Made by a program: the position numbers and the translations under genes
Assembly (NCBI RefSeq): GCF_002813325.1
Contig: NZ_PHUG01000001.1
Location: forward strand, 248,001 to 312,000
From: Janthinobacterium sp. 64
Lineage (GTDB): Bacteria > Pseudomonadota > Gammaproteobacteria > Burkholderiales > Burkholderiaceae_D
Direction of reading: 5' to 3'
Length of the DNA stretch: 64,000 nucleotides
Notes under the pieces: generated by a model
Database searches by the model: none
Told to the model about the DNA's origin: nothing
The model's input: only the letters and a program-made list of their open reading frames with translations
Shown here: in pieces, positions 1 through 9,081 of the stretch
Layout of the letters: each line of letters begins with the position of its first letter
Position numbering within the stretch: the stretch's first letter is position 1

Positions 1-1289
1 AACGCAACCGCAGCTTCTTCGAGTATGCGGGGGAGAATGGCGAACGCCGCCTCGACCTGTCGCTGTCCGACGAAGCGATGGCGGCGGTCGAAGAAGCGCG
101 CATCGAGGAAGACTTGCGCCTGCTTTACGTGGCGCTGACGCGCGCGCGCCACTTTTTGTGGCTGGGCGTGGCCGCGCAGGCGGCGCGCAAGGCGGGCGAG
201 AACACCCTGCACGAATCGGCGCTCGGCTATCTGCTGACGGGCGGCGACAAGCTGCCGTTCGAGCAGCTGCTGCTGCGCTGGCAGCAGGTGGCGGGCAGTT
301 GCGACGCCATCTACGTGGGTTCTTTGGCGCAGCCCGATGCCTGCACGGTGCTGGACCGCGTCGAGCGGCGTCCCGAGTTGCGGCCCGCGCCCGTGTTCGC
401 GGGCGAATTCGAACGCGACTGGTCGGTGGGCAGCTTCACGTCGCTGACGCGCCAGATCGGCGCCGTGGCAGCCGCGCACGTGCCGCAGCGGGCGCTGGAA
501 GAGACCTTGCTGGAAGACGGCACGGCGGTCGCCGTGGCCTCGCCGCTGCACATGGGCGACGCGCCGTGGCACCGTTTTCCGCGCGGTTCCGTGCCCGGCA
601 ATTTCCTGCACGAGCAGCTCGAATGGATGGGCGGCGAAGGGTTTGACTGCGTCAACGATGAAAACTTTGACACCCGCCTGGCCGCGCGCTGCGAGCGGGC
701 CGGCTGGGGCCACCGCCAGGAAGACGCCATCGCCTGGCTGCGCGAGATCGCCATCACGCCGCTGCCGCTGCTCGATGCGTCGCTGTCGCAGTTGGACAGC
801 ACCCTGTCCGAGATGGAGTTCTGGTTCCCCAGCGAGCATTTGTCGACGGGGGCGCTCGATCAGCTGTGCACGCGCTTGCTGCTCGATGGCGCGCCGCGTC
901 CCGTGCTGCCGCGGCGCCAGCTGCACGGCATGCTGAAAGGCTTTGCCGACCTGGTCATCGAACAAGATGGCCGCTATTGGGTGCTCGACTACAAGTCGAA
1001 TGCGCTGGGCGCCAACGACGCCGCCTACCACACGCAGGCACTGGCGGCCGGCATGGCGCAACACCGCTACGATATCCAGGGTGCCATCTACATGCTGGCC
1101 CTGCACCGGCTGCTGAAAAGCCGGCTCGGTGATGCGTATGATCCGGCCGAACACCTGGGCGGCGCCATCTTCCTGTTCCTGCGCGGTATCGCGAATTCGG
1201 ACACGCATGGCTGCTACTGGCTGGCGCCGCAGCTGGAACTGCTGGACGGCCTCGATCAATTATTGTCGGAAGAAGTGGAAATAGCATGA
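1..1289 (+). CDS. recB: RecB, exodeoxyribonuclease V beta subunit (C-terminal part)
   Basis: The reading frame is open from base 3, so the gene begins before the window and only about 428 C-terminal residues are seen. RecB is the 3'-5' helicase and the nuclease of the RecBCD double-strand-break repair and degradation enzyme. Near the left edge the helicase motif VI (LYVALTRAR) is visible. Further on comes the RecB-family nuclease core, with FADLVIEQDGRYWVLDYKSN carrying the metal-binding Asp and the catalytic D-Y-K. Its stop overlaps the recD start (ATGA at 1286-1289), which shows translational coupling. recC is expected upstream, outside the window. The family identification is secure from the nuclease motif together with the recD neighbour. 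Confidence 0.95.
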   Translation, partial: RNRSFFEYAGENGERRLDLSLSDEAMAAVEEARIEEDLRLLYVALTRARHFLWLGVAAQAARKAGENTLHESALGYLLTGGDKLPFEQLLLRWQQVAGSCDAIYVGSLAQPDACTVLDRVERRPELRPAPVFAGEFERDWSVGSFTSLTRQIGAVAAAHVPQRALEETLLEDGTAVAVASPLHMGDAPWHRFPRGSVPGNFLHEQLEWMGGEGFDCVNDENFDTRLAARCERAGWGHRQEDAIAWLREIAITPLPLLDASLSQLDSTLSEMEFWFPSEHLSTGALDQLCTRLLLDGAPRPVLPRRQLHGMLKGFADLVIEQDGRYWVLDYKSNALGANDAAYHTQALAAGMAQHRYDIQGAIYMLALHRLLKSRLGDAYDPAEHLGGAIFLFLRGIANSDTHGCYWLAPQLELLDGLDQLLSEEVEIA

Positions 1290-3253
1290 ACCATGACGTG
1301 GCCCTGGACGCCCTGTTTATCCATGTGGACGGCGTCGCCGAAGCGGGCCATCTGCGCCGCCTGAGCGCCGCCTTTGCCCGCTTCATCGCCAGCCTGGACG
1401 AGCAGGCGCCGCATGCGTCCGCCGTGGCCGTGGCCTGCGTCGTGCTGTCCGAGCTGGAAGGGCGGGGCCACAGCTGTCTGATGCTCGCTGACCTGTCTGG
1501 CGAACCGTCGCAGTTGCTGGGCTGGAGCGAGGAGTTGTGGCATGGCGTGCTGGCCGTTTCCGGCCCGCTGCCGGACAGCGTCGCTGGCTGGCGCGCGCTG
1601 CTGGCCGGCGCGCCGCAGGTATGGCAGGTGGATACCCCCGACGTGAAACAGCCGCTGGTGCTCGATGGCGACCGCCTGTATTTGCGCCGCTACTGGCGCG
1701 ATGAGAGCTTGGTGGGCGAAAAAATCGCCGCGCGCGCACAGGATTTGACCAATCCGCCGCTGGCGCAGGTACGGCAATGGCTCGACATCCTGTTCGACCA
1801 GCCCACGCAGGACGGTGGTCCGGACTGGCAAAAAGTGGCGTGCGCCGTCGCCCTGCGCGGCAAGGTGGCCATCATCACGGGCGGCCCGGGGACGGGCAAG
1901 ACGTACACGGTGGCGAGCCTGTTGACGTTATTGTTTGCCGTCTCGCCGCAGCCGGAGCAACTGCGCATCGCGCTGGCCGCGCCCACGGGCAAGGCGGCCG
2001 CGCGGCTGAAGCAGTCGATCGACAAGGCCCTGGAAGGCTTGGCGGCCAAGGCGGGCGATGCGTTGCCCCTGCTGGAACTGGCGCGGCGCATGGGCGCGGC
2101 GCGCACGCTGCATAGTTTGCTGGGAGCGCGGCCCGATACGCGCGCCTTTGCTCACCACGCTGGCAATCCGCTCGACGTCGACGTGCTGATCGTCGATGAA
2201 GCGTCGATGGTGCACCTGGAAATGATGGCGTCCGTGCTCGACGCCTTGCCGCCGGCGGCGATATTGATACTGCTCGGCGACAAGGATCAACTGGCGTCCG
2301 TGGAAGCGGGCGCCGTGCTGGGTGACTTGTGTCACGACGCGCAGGCGGGCGGCTACACGGACGCCACCATCGCGTATGCGCAGGCGGCCAGCGGCGTGGC
2401 CATACCGCCCGACTTTGCCGGTGCTGCCGGTGCGGCCGGCGCGCTGGCGCAGCAGACGGTGATGCTGCGCCACAGCCACCGTTTCAGCGGCCCGATCGGC
2501 GAGCTGGCGCTGGCCGTGAATGGCGGCAGGCCCGAGCTGGCCAAGGCCTGCTTCGCCGGCGACAGCGGCGGCCAGCTGGCGTGGACGGTGCCGGCGCAGC
2601 AGGAAGACGTGCTGCGCCTGGCCTTGCGCGGACGCGCCGACGCACCGGGCGGCTATCAGCCGTATCTGCAACTGGTCAATGCCGGCGAGGCCGCGTACGC
2701 GCAGCATGACGACTGGGTGCGCGCCGTGCTGCATGCCTTTGAAGCATTCCGCATCCTGTGCGCCGTGCGCGAGGGCGAGTGGGGCGTGGCGGGCCTGAAC
2801 ACGGCCATCGAACTGCGGCTGGAAAAGGAAGGCTTGATACGCCGCAGCGAATGGTATGTGGGCCGTCCCGTGATGGTCACGCGTAACGACTATGGCACGG
2901 GCGTGTTCAATGGCGACATCGGCCTGACCCTGCGCGACCCTGCGCGGCCGGGATCATTGCGCGTGTACTTCCTGGAAGGCGAGAACGTGCGCAGCGTGCT
3001 GGCCACGCGTTTGCGCCACGTGGAGACGGCGTTTGCCATGACGGTGCACAAGTCGCAGGGCTCGGAATTTCGCCACACGGTGCTGGTGCTGCCGCAGGAG
3101 GGCGGCGCCATGCTGGCGCGCGAACTGGTCTACACGGGCATCACGCGGGCGCGCGACTTCTTTACCCTCGTCTCGCCCACGCAAGCCGTGCTGTTCGACG
3201 CGATTCTGCGTCGCACGCAGCGCGCCAGCGGGCTGCGCGGCTTGATCGGCTGA
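1286..3253 (+). CDS. recD: RecD, exodeoxyribonuclease V alpha subunit (5'-3' helicase)
   Basis: This 655-residue superfamily 1B helicase is the fast 5'-3' motor of RecBCD. The Walker A motif GGPGTGKTYT lies near residues 198-207, the Walker B segment VLIVDEASMV near 300-309, and the C-terminal motif VHKSQGSEF near 585. The last is followed by ELVYTGITRARDFF, typical of RecD. The start ATG overlaps the recB stop by four bases, so the two subunits are probably made in equal amounts. The gene ends one base before the convergent dsbA-like stop. Length is close to that of other RecD proteins, with no sign of damage. Confidence 0.96.
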   Translation: MNHDVALDALFIHVDGVAEAGHLRRLSAAFARFIASLDEQAPHASAVAVACVVLSELEGRGHSCLMLADLSGEPSQLLGWSEELWHGVLAVSGPLPDSVAGWRALLAGAPQVWQVDTPDVKQPLVLDGDRLYLRRYWRDESLVGEKIAARAQDLTNPPLAQVRQWLDILFDQPTQDGGPDWQKVACAVALRGKVAIITGGPGTGKTYTVASLLTLLFAVSPQPEQLRIALAAPTGKAAARLKQSIDKALEGLAAKAGDALPLLELARRMGAARTLHSLLGARPDTRAFAHHAGNPLDVDVLIVDEASMVHLEMMASVLDALPPAAILILLGDKDQLASVEAGAVLGDLCHDAQAGGYTDATIAYAQAASGVAIPPDFAGAAGAAGALAQQTVMLRHSHRFSGPIGELALAVNGGRPELAKACFAGDSGGQLAWTVPAQQEDVLRLALRGRADAPGGYQPYLQLVNAGEAAYAQHDDWVRAVLHAFEAFRILCAVREGEWGVAGLNTAIELRLEKEGLIRRSEWYVGRPVMVTRNDYGTGVFNGDIGLTLRDPARPGSLRVYFLEGENVRSVLATRLRHVETAFAMTVHKSQGSEFRHTVLVLPQEGGAMLARELVYTGITRARDFFTLVSPTQAVLFDAILRRTQRASGLRGLIG

Positions 3254-3254
3254 G

Positions 3255-3917
3255 TTACTTCGCCAGCTTCGCCTTGGCCACCAGCGCCTGCACCACTTGC
3301 AGGGTCGCCTGATCGACGCTCTGGCGCGGCAAGCCCGGATTGGCGCCGGCCACCATCGATGGATTGGTCAAATAACGCCCGCCCACGATCAGGGTGGGCG
3401 TACTGTCGACCTGGTAGCTGGCGGCAAGGCGCGGCAGGTTCTTCAGCCTGGTCTGCACGCCAAACGACTGGTAGGCGCCTTCGAAGGCGGCCTTGTCCAG
3501 GCCATTTTTCAGCGCCCAGTCGAGGTTATCCTTGTCGCTGGCCAGGCGCTTGCGTTCCACATGCCAGGTGTGCATGACTTGCGCGTGCAGCGCCTCTTCC
3601 TTCTTCAGCGCTTCCAGGGTCAGGAACAGATGCGCTTCCGGATCATTCGCCGGCATGTGCGGCAAATGGATGCGGCGGAACGACACCGTGGCGGCATTGT
3701 CCTTGACCCAGCGCGCCAGGCTCGGCTCCAGCGCGTTGCAGGCGGGGCAGTGGTACATGAAAAATTCGATCACTTCCACTTTGCCCGGCGCCGTTTGCAC
3801 GGGCTGCGGCGTGGCCAGCACCAGGTAGTCGGCGCCCTGCACGGGTGCTTGCGGCGAGGCGAAGACGCTGGCGGCGGCGAAGCTGGCGCAGGCCAGGATG
3901 ATGTGGTGCAAACGCAT
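3255..3917 (-). CDS. dsbA: DsbA-type periplasmic thiol:disulfide oxidoreductase
   Basis: This 220-residue thioredoxin-fold protein introduces disulfide bonds into exported proteins. It has an N-terminal signal peptide (about residues 1-21, cleavage after VFA), the active site C57-P-A-C60 in FFMYHCPACN, and the cis-proline loop STPTLIV. The redox dipeptide is P-A, not the P-H of E. coli DsbA, which would alter the redox potential. The start at 3917 is chosen over an ORF start at 3968 because AAAGGAG sits just upstream and the signal peptide begins there. It is convergent with recD with a one-base gap. Disulfide formation is needed for the flagellar P-ring protein in E. coli, a possible but unproven link to the later locus. 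Confidence 0.9.
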   Translation of the reverse strand: MRLHHIILACASFAAASVFASPQAPVQGADYLVLATPQPVQTAPGKVEVIEFFMYHCPACNALEPSLARWVKDNAATVSFRRIHLPHMPANDPEAHLFLTLEALKKEEALHAQVMHTWHVERKRLASDKDNLDWALKNGLDKAAFEGAYQSFGVQTRLKNLPRLAASYQVDSTPTLIVGGRYLTNPSMVAGANPGLPRQSVDQATLQVVQALVAKAKLAK

Positions 3918-4010
3918 GGGGGCTCCTTTGAAAAGATTGACTATGAGGCAATCGTTGTAGAGCGTCAACGGCTGATGGTGTTGCTTTGATGTAATAAACG
4001 TTAATTATTC

Positions 4011-4038
4011 CAAATATTGAATGATAATGTTCCGATTT
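4011..4038 (+). promoter_or_regulatory. Weak sigma-28-like promoter candidate for the chemoreceptor
   Basis: CAAA at 4011-4014 is followed by 16 bases and TCCGATTT at 4031-4038. This resembles the flagellar sigma-28 pattern TAAA-N15-GCCGATAA with a complete CCGAT core but one extra spacer base and imperfect flanks. It lies about 80 bases before the chemoreceptor start. Chemoreceptors are common FliA targets, so the context fits, but the match is partial. Confidence 0.28.
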
Positions 4039-4116
4039 TTGTGTGAAAATGGCAGCAGAGTGTGCGTGGCAAGGCCGCTGATTCACACCATAAAAATCAC
4101 CACAGAGGAGTACACC

Positions 4117-6042
4117 ATGTTTTCATCGTTGCGCACGCGTCTGGTGCTCATTTGCGTTTCCATCGTCGTACTGTCCATGCTGGCCTTGTCGGTCGCCAAT
4201 TACGTCACCACGCGCAACAGCATGCTGGCGTCGTCGGATCAACAGATGCAGCAGCTGCTGCACAGCCAGTCGGCCGTGCTGGCGCAATGGGTCGACGGCA
4301 AGAAGAAGGTCATGGCGTCCGTCGTCATGTCGGCCGAGACGCCCGATCCGCTGCGCGCTTTCCAGATCGCGGAAAAGGCCGGCGATTTTGCGGAAGTGTT
4401 CATCGGCTACGCGGACAAGCGCTCCGTGTTTACCCATCCGGGGCGCCCGGCCGATTTCGATCCCACGGCGCGCGCCTGGTACACGGACACCGTCAAGGCG
4501 GGCGTGCCGATGCTCACGCCGCCGTACGTGGACGCGGCCAGCCACAAACTCGTGGTGTCGTTTACGGCGCCCGTCGGGCCGAAAGAGGCATTGGTGGGCG
4601 TGGCCGGTGCCGACGTGCTGCTCGATACGGTGATCGCCAACGTGGTGGCGATCAAGCCGACGCCGCACAGCTTTGCCTTCCTCGTCGACCAGAGCGGCAC
4701 CATCATCGCCCACGCGAACAAGGACCTGAGCCTGCAGCCGGTGGGCAAAATCGATGCGGCGCTGTCGGCCGCGCAGATCAACCGCCTGGAAAGCGCGCGC
4801 ACCAGCGAGGCCGTGCGACTGAATGACCGCGACGGCAAGCTGTACGTCACGCGCGTGGCCGGCACCGACTGGCTGCTGGCCGTGGTGCTGGACCAGCAGG
4901 AAGCCATGCAAGCCTTGCAGACGATGCTGACGACGGCCACCGTCACGGCCGTGCTGCTGGCCGGCGCGGCGGCGGTGCTGCTGTCGCTGCTGGTGTTCAA
5001 GATGCTCAAGCGCCTGGAACTGGTGCGCGATGCGCTCGACGATATCGCTTCCGGCGAAGGCGACCTGACTCTCCGCCTCGACGCTTCCGGCGTGGATGAA
5101 CTGGCGCAGATCGCCGGCGCCTTCAACCGCTTCATCGACAAGATCGCCGCCGTGCTGGTGAAAATCCGCACGGCCAGCGAATCGGTCAAGGTGTCATCAA
5201 TGGAAATCGCCGCCGGCAACCAGGACCTGTCATCGCGCACGGAACAGCAAGCCAGCTCGCTGGAAGAAACGGCCGCCTCGATGGAGGAGCTGACTTCCAC
5301 CGTCAAGCAGAACGCGGACAATGCGCGCCAGGCCAACCAGATGGCGCAATCGGCGTCCGGCGTGGCCAGCAAGGGCGGGCAGGTGGTGGCGCAGGTGGTC
5401 GAGACCATGGCCTCGATCAACGATTCGTCGAAAAAGATCGTCGACATCATCAGCGTCATCGACGGCATCGCTTTCCAGACGAATATCCTCGCGCTCAATG
5501 CGGCCGTGGAAGCGGCGCGCGCGGGCGAGCAGGGACGAGGCTTTGCCGTGGTGGCAACAGAGGTGCGCAGCCTGGCGCAACGCTCCGCTGGCGCGGCGAA
5601 GGAAATCAAGCTGCTGATCGACGATTCGGTGGGCAAGGTGGACTCGGGCGCGCGTCTGGTCGACGAGGCCGGCTTGACGATGCAGGAAATCGTCGACAGC
5701 GTGCGCCGCGTGACCGACATCATGGGCGAGATCACGGCCGCCAGCGTCGAGCAGAGTGCCGGCATCGAGCAGGTGAACCAGGCGATTGCGCAAATGGACC
5801 AGGTGACGCAGCAGAATGCGGCCCTGGTGGAAGAGGCAGCGGCTGCGGCGGAAAGCCTGCAAGACCAGGCCGGCACGCTGGCGCAGGTGGTGGGCGTGTT
5901 CAAGCTCGATGACGGGCCGGCTGCCGTGCAGCCGCCGGCCAGGCCCGTGGTGCGGGCAGCCATCGCGCCGCGCCTCGCCAGCAGTCCGGCCAGGACGGCT
6001 GCCGTCAAGCCCGAGCGCAGCGAGGAGTGGGAGACTTTCTAA
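4117..6042 (+). CDS. Methyl-accepting chemotaxis protein with Cache sensor
   Basis: This 641-residue inner-membrane chemoreceptor has one transmembrane segment at about residues 9-30, then a periplasmic dCache-like sensor (about 30-265) with ARAWYTD and TPPYVDA signatures. A second membrane segment (about 268-298) and a HAMP domain follow. The long cytoplasmic signalling coil carries the hairpin tip [20 protein letters not shown] near residue 449. The protein ends in EEWETF, a tether of the NWETF type that recruits CheR and CheB in E. coli receptors. Dipole Cache ligands are often amino or organic acids, but the ligand here is unknown. The start at 4117 is preceded by AGAGGAG; an earlier in-frame ATG at 4021 would spoil the first membrane segment. 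It stands alone, with no che genes nearby. Confidence 0.93.
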   Translation: MFSSLRTRLVLICVSIVVLSMLALSVANYVTTRNSMLASSDQQMQQLLHSQSAVLAQWVDGKKKVMASVVMSAETPDPLRAFQIAEKAGDFAEVFIGYADKRSVFTHPGRPADFDPTARAWYTDTVKAGVPMLTPPYVDAASHKLVVSFTAPVGPKEALVGVAGADVLLDTVIANVVAIKPTPHSFAFLVDQSGTIIAHANKDLSLQPVGKIDAALSAAQINRLESARTSEAVRLNDRDGKLYVTRVAGTDWLLAVVLDQQEAMQALQTMLTTATVTAVLLAGAAAVLLSLLVFKMLKRLELVRDALDDIASGEGDLTLRLDASGVDELAQIAGAFNRFIDKIAAVLVKIRTASESVKVSSMEIAAGNQDLSSRTEQQASSLEETAASMEELTSTVKQNADNARQANQMAQSASGVASKGGQVVAQVVETMASINDSSKKIVDIISVIDGIAFQTNILALNAAVEAARAGEQGRGFAVVATEVRSLAQRSAGAAKEIKLLIDDSVGKVDSGARLVDEAGLTMQEIVDSVRRVTDIMGEITAASVEQSAGIEQVNQAIAQMDQVTQQNAALVEEAAAAAESLQDQAGTLAQVVGVFKLDDGPAAVQPPARPVVRAAIAPRLASSPARTAAVKPERSEEWETF

Positions 6043-6049
6043 ATAGCGT

Positions 6050-6949
6050 TCAAGCGCGCCGGGGCGCCAGGGTCGGCGCCATCTGTTTCGCCACCTCGAA
6101 AAAAGCGTTGGTGGCCGGCGTGTTCTGGCGCCGGTCGCGCACGGCCAGGCCCACCTTGCGGCTGACGGGCGGGTTTAACGGCAGGGCGACCAGCTCCGGA
6201 TACTGCTCGCGCAGCCGCTGGGGCAGCGCCAGTTCGGCGACGATGGACAGGCCGTCGCCGCGGCTGACCATGTCGAGGATGGTGATCACCTGGCTGATGC
6301 GGTAGGGTACCTGCGGCTGCAGGCCCGCGTTGGCGAACAGCGGCTCGATCAGGCAGGCGCAGCCCGCCTCGGACATGATGAATGGCCCTTCGCACAATTG
6401 CGCCAGGGTGATGGAGTTTTCGCCGGACAGTGCATGGCTGCGCGGCACCAGCGCCATCATCTGGTCTTCCACCAGCGGCGCCGTATCGAAACGCTCGTCG
6501 GGCAGCACGACGAAGCCGACGTCGACCCTGCGTTCGCGTATCCATTGCACCACTTCATGGTCGGCGCCTTCGTCGATGCGCAGGGTGATGCCCGGATAGC
6601 GCAGGCGGAATTGCGCCGTGATGGCCGGCAGCAGATTCAATGATGACGTGGGGCCGAAGGAGCCGATGCGCAGGCTGCCCTGGCGCTGGCCCAGCACATC
6701 GGCCGCTTCCTGGCGCATGGCTTCCGACAAGCCGAGGATTTCGCGCGCACGCAGCAGCAGCTGGCGGCCCACGTCGGTCAGCTCGGCCGAGGCCTGGTGG
6801 CGCACGATCAGGTCCACGCCCATTTCTTTTTCCAGCGCTTTCAAGGCATGCGAGACGGCCGACTGGCTGATGCCCAGCTGCGCGGCGGCGGCGGAAAAGC
6901 CATGCAGTTCGGCCACCAGGGTAAAAATTTCCAGTTGCGTGAAGGTCAT
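6050..6949 (-). CDS. LysR-family transcriptional regulator
   Basis: This 299-residue LysR-type regulator has an N-terminal winged helix-turn-helix (FTQLEIFTLVAELHGFSAAA, then SQSAVSHALKALE) and a C-terminal effector-binding domain of the periplasmic-binding-protein fold. The ATG is preceded by CAGGAAAG. It is divergent from the EamA exporter at 7059, with a 109-base intergenic region holding an inverted-repeat operator candidate. It most likely controls that exporter and itself. The effector cannot be read from the sequence. The stop lies just after the convergent chemoreceptor stop. Confidence 0.92.
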   Translation of the reverse strand: MTFTQLEIFTLVAELHGFSAAAAQLGISQSAVSHALKALEKEMGVDLIVRHQASAELTDVGRQLLLRAREILGLSEAMRQEAADVLGQRQGSLRIGSFGPTSSLNLLPAITAQFRLRYPGITLRIDEGADHEVVQWIRERRVDVGFVVLPDERFDTAPLVEDQMMALVPRSHALSGENSITLAQLCEGPFIMSEAGCACLIEPLFANAGLQPQVPYRISQVITILDMVSRGDGLSIVAELALPQRLREQYPELVALPLNPPVSRKVGLAVRDRRQNTPATNAFFEVAKQMAPTLAPRRA

Positions 6950-6968
6950 GCTGTGGCTTTCCTGTGAT

Positions 6969-6995
6969 ATGAGTATTTGCTCATTATTTCATGAG
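6969..6995. promoter_or_regulatory. Operator candidate between the LysR gene and the EamA gene
   Basis: Three copies of one half-site, ATGAG (6969-6973), CTCAT (6980-6984) and ATGAG (6991-6995), alternate in orientation at an exact 11-base step, each separated by six bases (TATTTG and TATTTC). The first pair alone is an inverted repeat. One-helical-turn phasing between a LysR gene and its divergent target is the usual layout of a LysR tetramer site. Confidence 0.55.
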
Positions 6996-7058
6996 TTGAT
7001 ATTAGTATTAATATATATCTGCAGCGTCCGCTGTACAAGCGATATCATAGGACTTTCC

Positions 7059-7991
7059 ATGCGCACCACCGCCATCCCTTCCGCCGCCTTGCCTGCCGTG
7101 CAATCGCCGCTCGTTTATCTGAAACTCATTTTCGTCGCCCTGTTCTGGGGCGGCACCTTTATCGCCGGCCGCGTGCTGGCGCAGCAGATGCCACCGATGA
7201 CGGCTGCCAGCGGGCGCTTCGGCGTAGCCGTGTTGTTGTTGGTGCTACTTGCATGGAAACTCGAAGGCGGCTTGCCGCGCCTGGACCGCAAGCAATTGAT
7301 GACGACGGCCGCGCTGGGCCTGACGGGCATCTTTCTGTACAACCTGTGCTTCCTGGCGGCCCTGTCGCGCATGCCGGCCGGACGCACGGCCCTGTTCGTG
7401 GCCCTGAATCCCATCGTCACGGCGCTGGCCTCGGCCATGCTGTTCCGCGAACGGCTCGGTTCCTTCAAGTGGCTGGGCATCATGCTGGCGTTTTGCGGCA
7501 CGGCCATCGTCATCACGCGCGGCGACCTGGCCGGCGTGCTGCACGGCACGGGCGGCGGCATCGGCATGGGCGAGGTGTTCATGTTTTGCGGCATTTCCAG
7601 CTGGGCCGCCTACACCCTGATCGGCCGGGTCGCGCTGAAGGGCCTGAGCCCGATCGCCGCCACCACGTATGCCTCGATGTGGGGCCTGGCCTTTTTGCTG
7701 GTGGGGGCGGCCGTGGAATTCCCCACGGTGCCATGGCACAGCTTTGGTTGGCAAGTGTGGGCCGCCATCGGCTACTTGGGCGTGTTCGGCACGGTGATCG
7801 GCTTTGTCTGGTATTACGAGGGCGTGAAAGCGCTGGGCCCGTCGCGCACGGCCGTGTTCAACAACCTCGTGCCCGTGTTCGGCATCGTGCTGGCGGCAGC
7901 GCTGTTGGGCGAACCAGTACTGGTTTCGATGCTGGTGGGCGGCGCGGTGACGATTGCCGGCGTCATCATGACCAACCGGCAAGCGAAATAG
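7059..7991 (+). CDS. EamA/DMT-family transporter
   Basis: This 310-residue integral membrane protein has about ten predicted transmembrane helices arranged as two EamA repeats. The first starts at LKLIFVALFWGGTFIAGR and includes the ALSRMPAGRTALFVALNPIV stretch; the second begins near VFMFCGISSWAAYTLIGR. Family members export metabolites, amino acids or drugs, but the substrate cannot be predicted. An upstream in-frame ATG exists at 6618, but that stretch overlaps the LysR gene on the other strand. The 7059 start directly precedes the first membrane helix and lies after the shared regulatory region. It is probably regulated by the divergent LysR protein. Its stop abuts the convergent PBP7-like gene. 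Confidence 0.9.
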   Translation: MRTTAIPSAALPAVQSPLVYLKLIFVALFWGGTFIAGRVLAQQMPPMTAASGRFGVAVLLLVLLAWKLEGGLPRLDRKQLMTTAALGLTGIFLYNLCFLAALSRMPAGRTALFVALNPIVTALASAMLFRERLGSFKWLGIMLAFCGTAIVITRGDLAGVLHGTGGGIGMGEVFMFCGISSWAAYTLIGRVALKGLSPIAATTYASMWGLAFLLVGAAVEFPTVPWHSFGWQVWAAIGYLGVFGTVIGFVWYYEGVKALGPSRTAVFNNLVPVFGIVLAAALLGEPVLVSMLVGGAVTIAGVIMTNRQAK

Positions 7992-8870
7992 TTACTTGGC
8001 GCGGCGGCGTTTACTCGGTTTCGCCGGCGCTTTTTTATGCCGGCTGACCGAGGCGCGCATCACTTTCGGTTCTTCGATGCCGTTCTCGGCCGCCAGCATG
8101 CGGCGGATGTTGACGGCGTCCATGGCGCGCACGGAATTGGCGCGCGCGTTGAGCAGGATCATGGTGGCGAACTTGCCGGCCGACTTGATGCGCATGATCA
8201 GGCAACGGCCCGCTTCATTCGTGTAGCCCGTCTTCGACAGGCCGATATCCCAGCCCTTGGCGCCCACCAGGCGGTTCGTGTTGTGGTATTCCACGTCGCG
8301 GCCCTTGATCTGGATCACGTCCTTCGAATCGGTGGTGATGCGGCTGATTTCCGGGTAGCGCGAGGCGGCCACGGCCATTTTCACGAGGTCCGCCGCCGTC
8401 GACTGGTTGTTCGGCGACAAGCCCGTCGGCTCTTCGATCACGGTCTGGCGCATGCCCAGGGCCTTGATCTTGGCGTTGACGGCCACGGCAAACGCCGTCG
8501 GGCCGCCGGGGAAGGTGCGCGCCAGCGAGGCGGCGGCGCGGTTGTCGGACGACATCAGCGCCAGTTGCAGCACGTCGTGGCGGCTCAGGGTGGCGCCCAC
8601 GGGCACGCGCGAAGTGCTGTGCTTCAAGGTGTCGACGTCTTCGCGGTCGATGCTGATCTCTTCCTGCATATTCGCCTTGGAGTCGAGCACGACCATGGCC
8701 GTCATGAGTTTGGTCAGCGAGGCGATGGGCACCACCACGTTGGAATTCTTTTCAAGCAAGACTTTGCCTGTGCCGTCTTCGACCACCAGGATCGACTGGG
8801 AACCGAAGGGCACGGCGATGGCCGCTGTCGAAAGCGTCATCAGCACCGCGGCGAACATTTTTTTGAGCAT
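7992..8870 (-). CDS. pbpG: PBP7-like D-alanyl-D-alanine endopeptidase
   Basis: This 292-residue periplasmic serine peptidase of family S11 trims peptidoglycan cross-links. The three penicillin-binding motifs are present: SLTK at residues 51-54, S-D-N at 108-110 within LMSSDNRAAASLAR, and K-T-G near 213-215 followed by YTNEAGRCL. The SSDNRAAASLAR and EPTGLS segments resemble E. coli PbpG more than the DacA/C carboxypeptidases. There is no C-terminal amphipathic anchor; the tail is Lys/Arg-rich (SKRRRAK). The start at 8870 is chosen because it begins a signal peptide. The open frame extends upstream to 8981, but no good ribosome binding site is seen for either start. Confidence 0.88.
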   Translation of the reverse strand: MLKKMFAAVLMTLSTAAIAVPFGSQSILVVEDGTGKVLLEKNSNVVVPIASLTKLMTAMVVLDSKANMQEEISIDREDVDTLKHSTSRVPVGATLSRHDVLQLALMSSDNRAAASLARTFPGGPTAFAVAVNAKIKALGMRQTVIEEPTGLSPNNQSTAADLVKMAVAASRYPEISRITTDSKDVIQIKGRDVEYHNTNRLVGAKGWDIGLSKTGYTNEAGRCLIMRIKSAGKFATMILLNARANSVRAMDAVNIRRMLAAENGIEEPKVMRASVSRHKKAPAKPSKRRRAK

Positions 8871-8966
8871 GGGATTGTATGTGGGAAAGCAGTTTTGGGG
8901 CGCCATCAAGGGCGCTGCGCGCAAATCCGGAACGGGGCCGCGCGGGGACGCGGCGTGTATCTCGGA

Positions 8967-9058
8967 GGCAATATTTGCCAAGCTTAAACAATACCATTAA
9001 AGATCAAGCGATGTCTACGGCACAAGCCCGCAACAGGCGGCGTTGCGGCCAATTTGGC
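8967..9058. promoter_or_regulatory. Two palindromes upstream of the sensor kinase gene
   Basis: GGCAA-TAT-TTGCC (8967-8979) and GCCAA-T-TTGGC (9048-9058) are two inverted repeats about 80 bases apart in the 416-base gap between the divergent pbpG-like and sensor-kinase genes. They share a 9-base inverted match, TATTTGCCA (8972-8980) to TGGCAAATA (9055-9063). The second one directly precedes a -24/-12-like promoter. They may be activator sites. The rest of the gap (8871-9286) shows no gene that I can support. Confidence 0.35.
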
Positions 9059-9065
9059 AAATAAA

Positions 9066-9081
9066 TGGGGCTATTCTTGCC
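9066..9081 (+). promoter_or_regulatory. Sigma-54-type -24/-12 promoter candidate for the kinase-regulator operon
   Basis: TGG at 9066-9068 and TTGC at 9077-9080 place the key GG and GC exactly 12 bases apart, as RpoN promoters require (TGG-N10-GC with TTGC). The 13-base core CTATTCTTGCCGT recurs at a second regulator gene (11661-11673). The distance to the kinase start is about 200 bases. Confidence 0.4.

Noticed and set aside
4407..6008. 533-residue minus-strand open frame opposite the chemoreceptor
   Set aside because: It is the antisense shadow of a GC-rich coding gene: Ser/Ala/Thr-rich, no domain, and no ribosome binding site.
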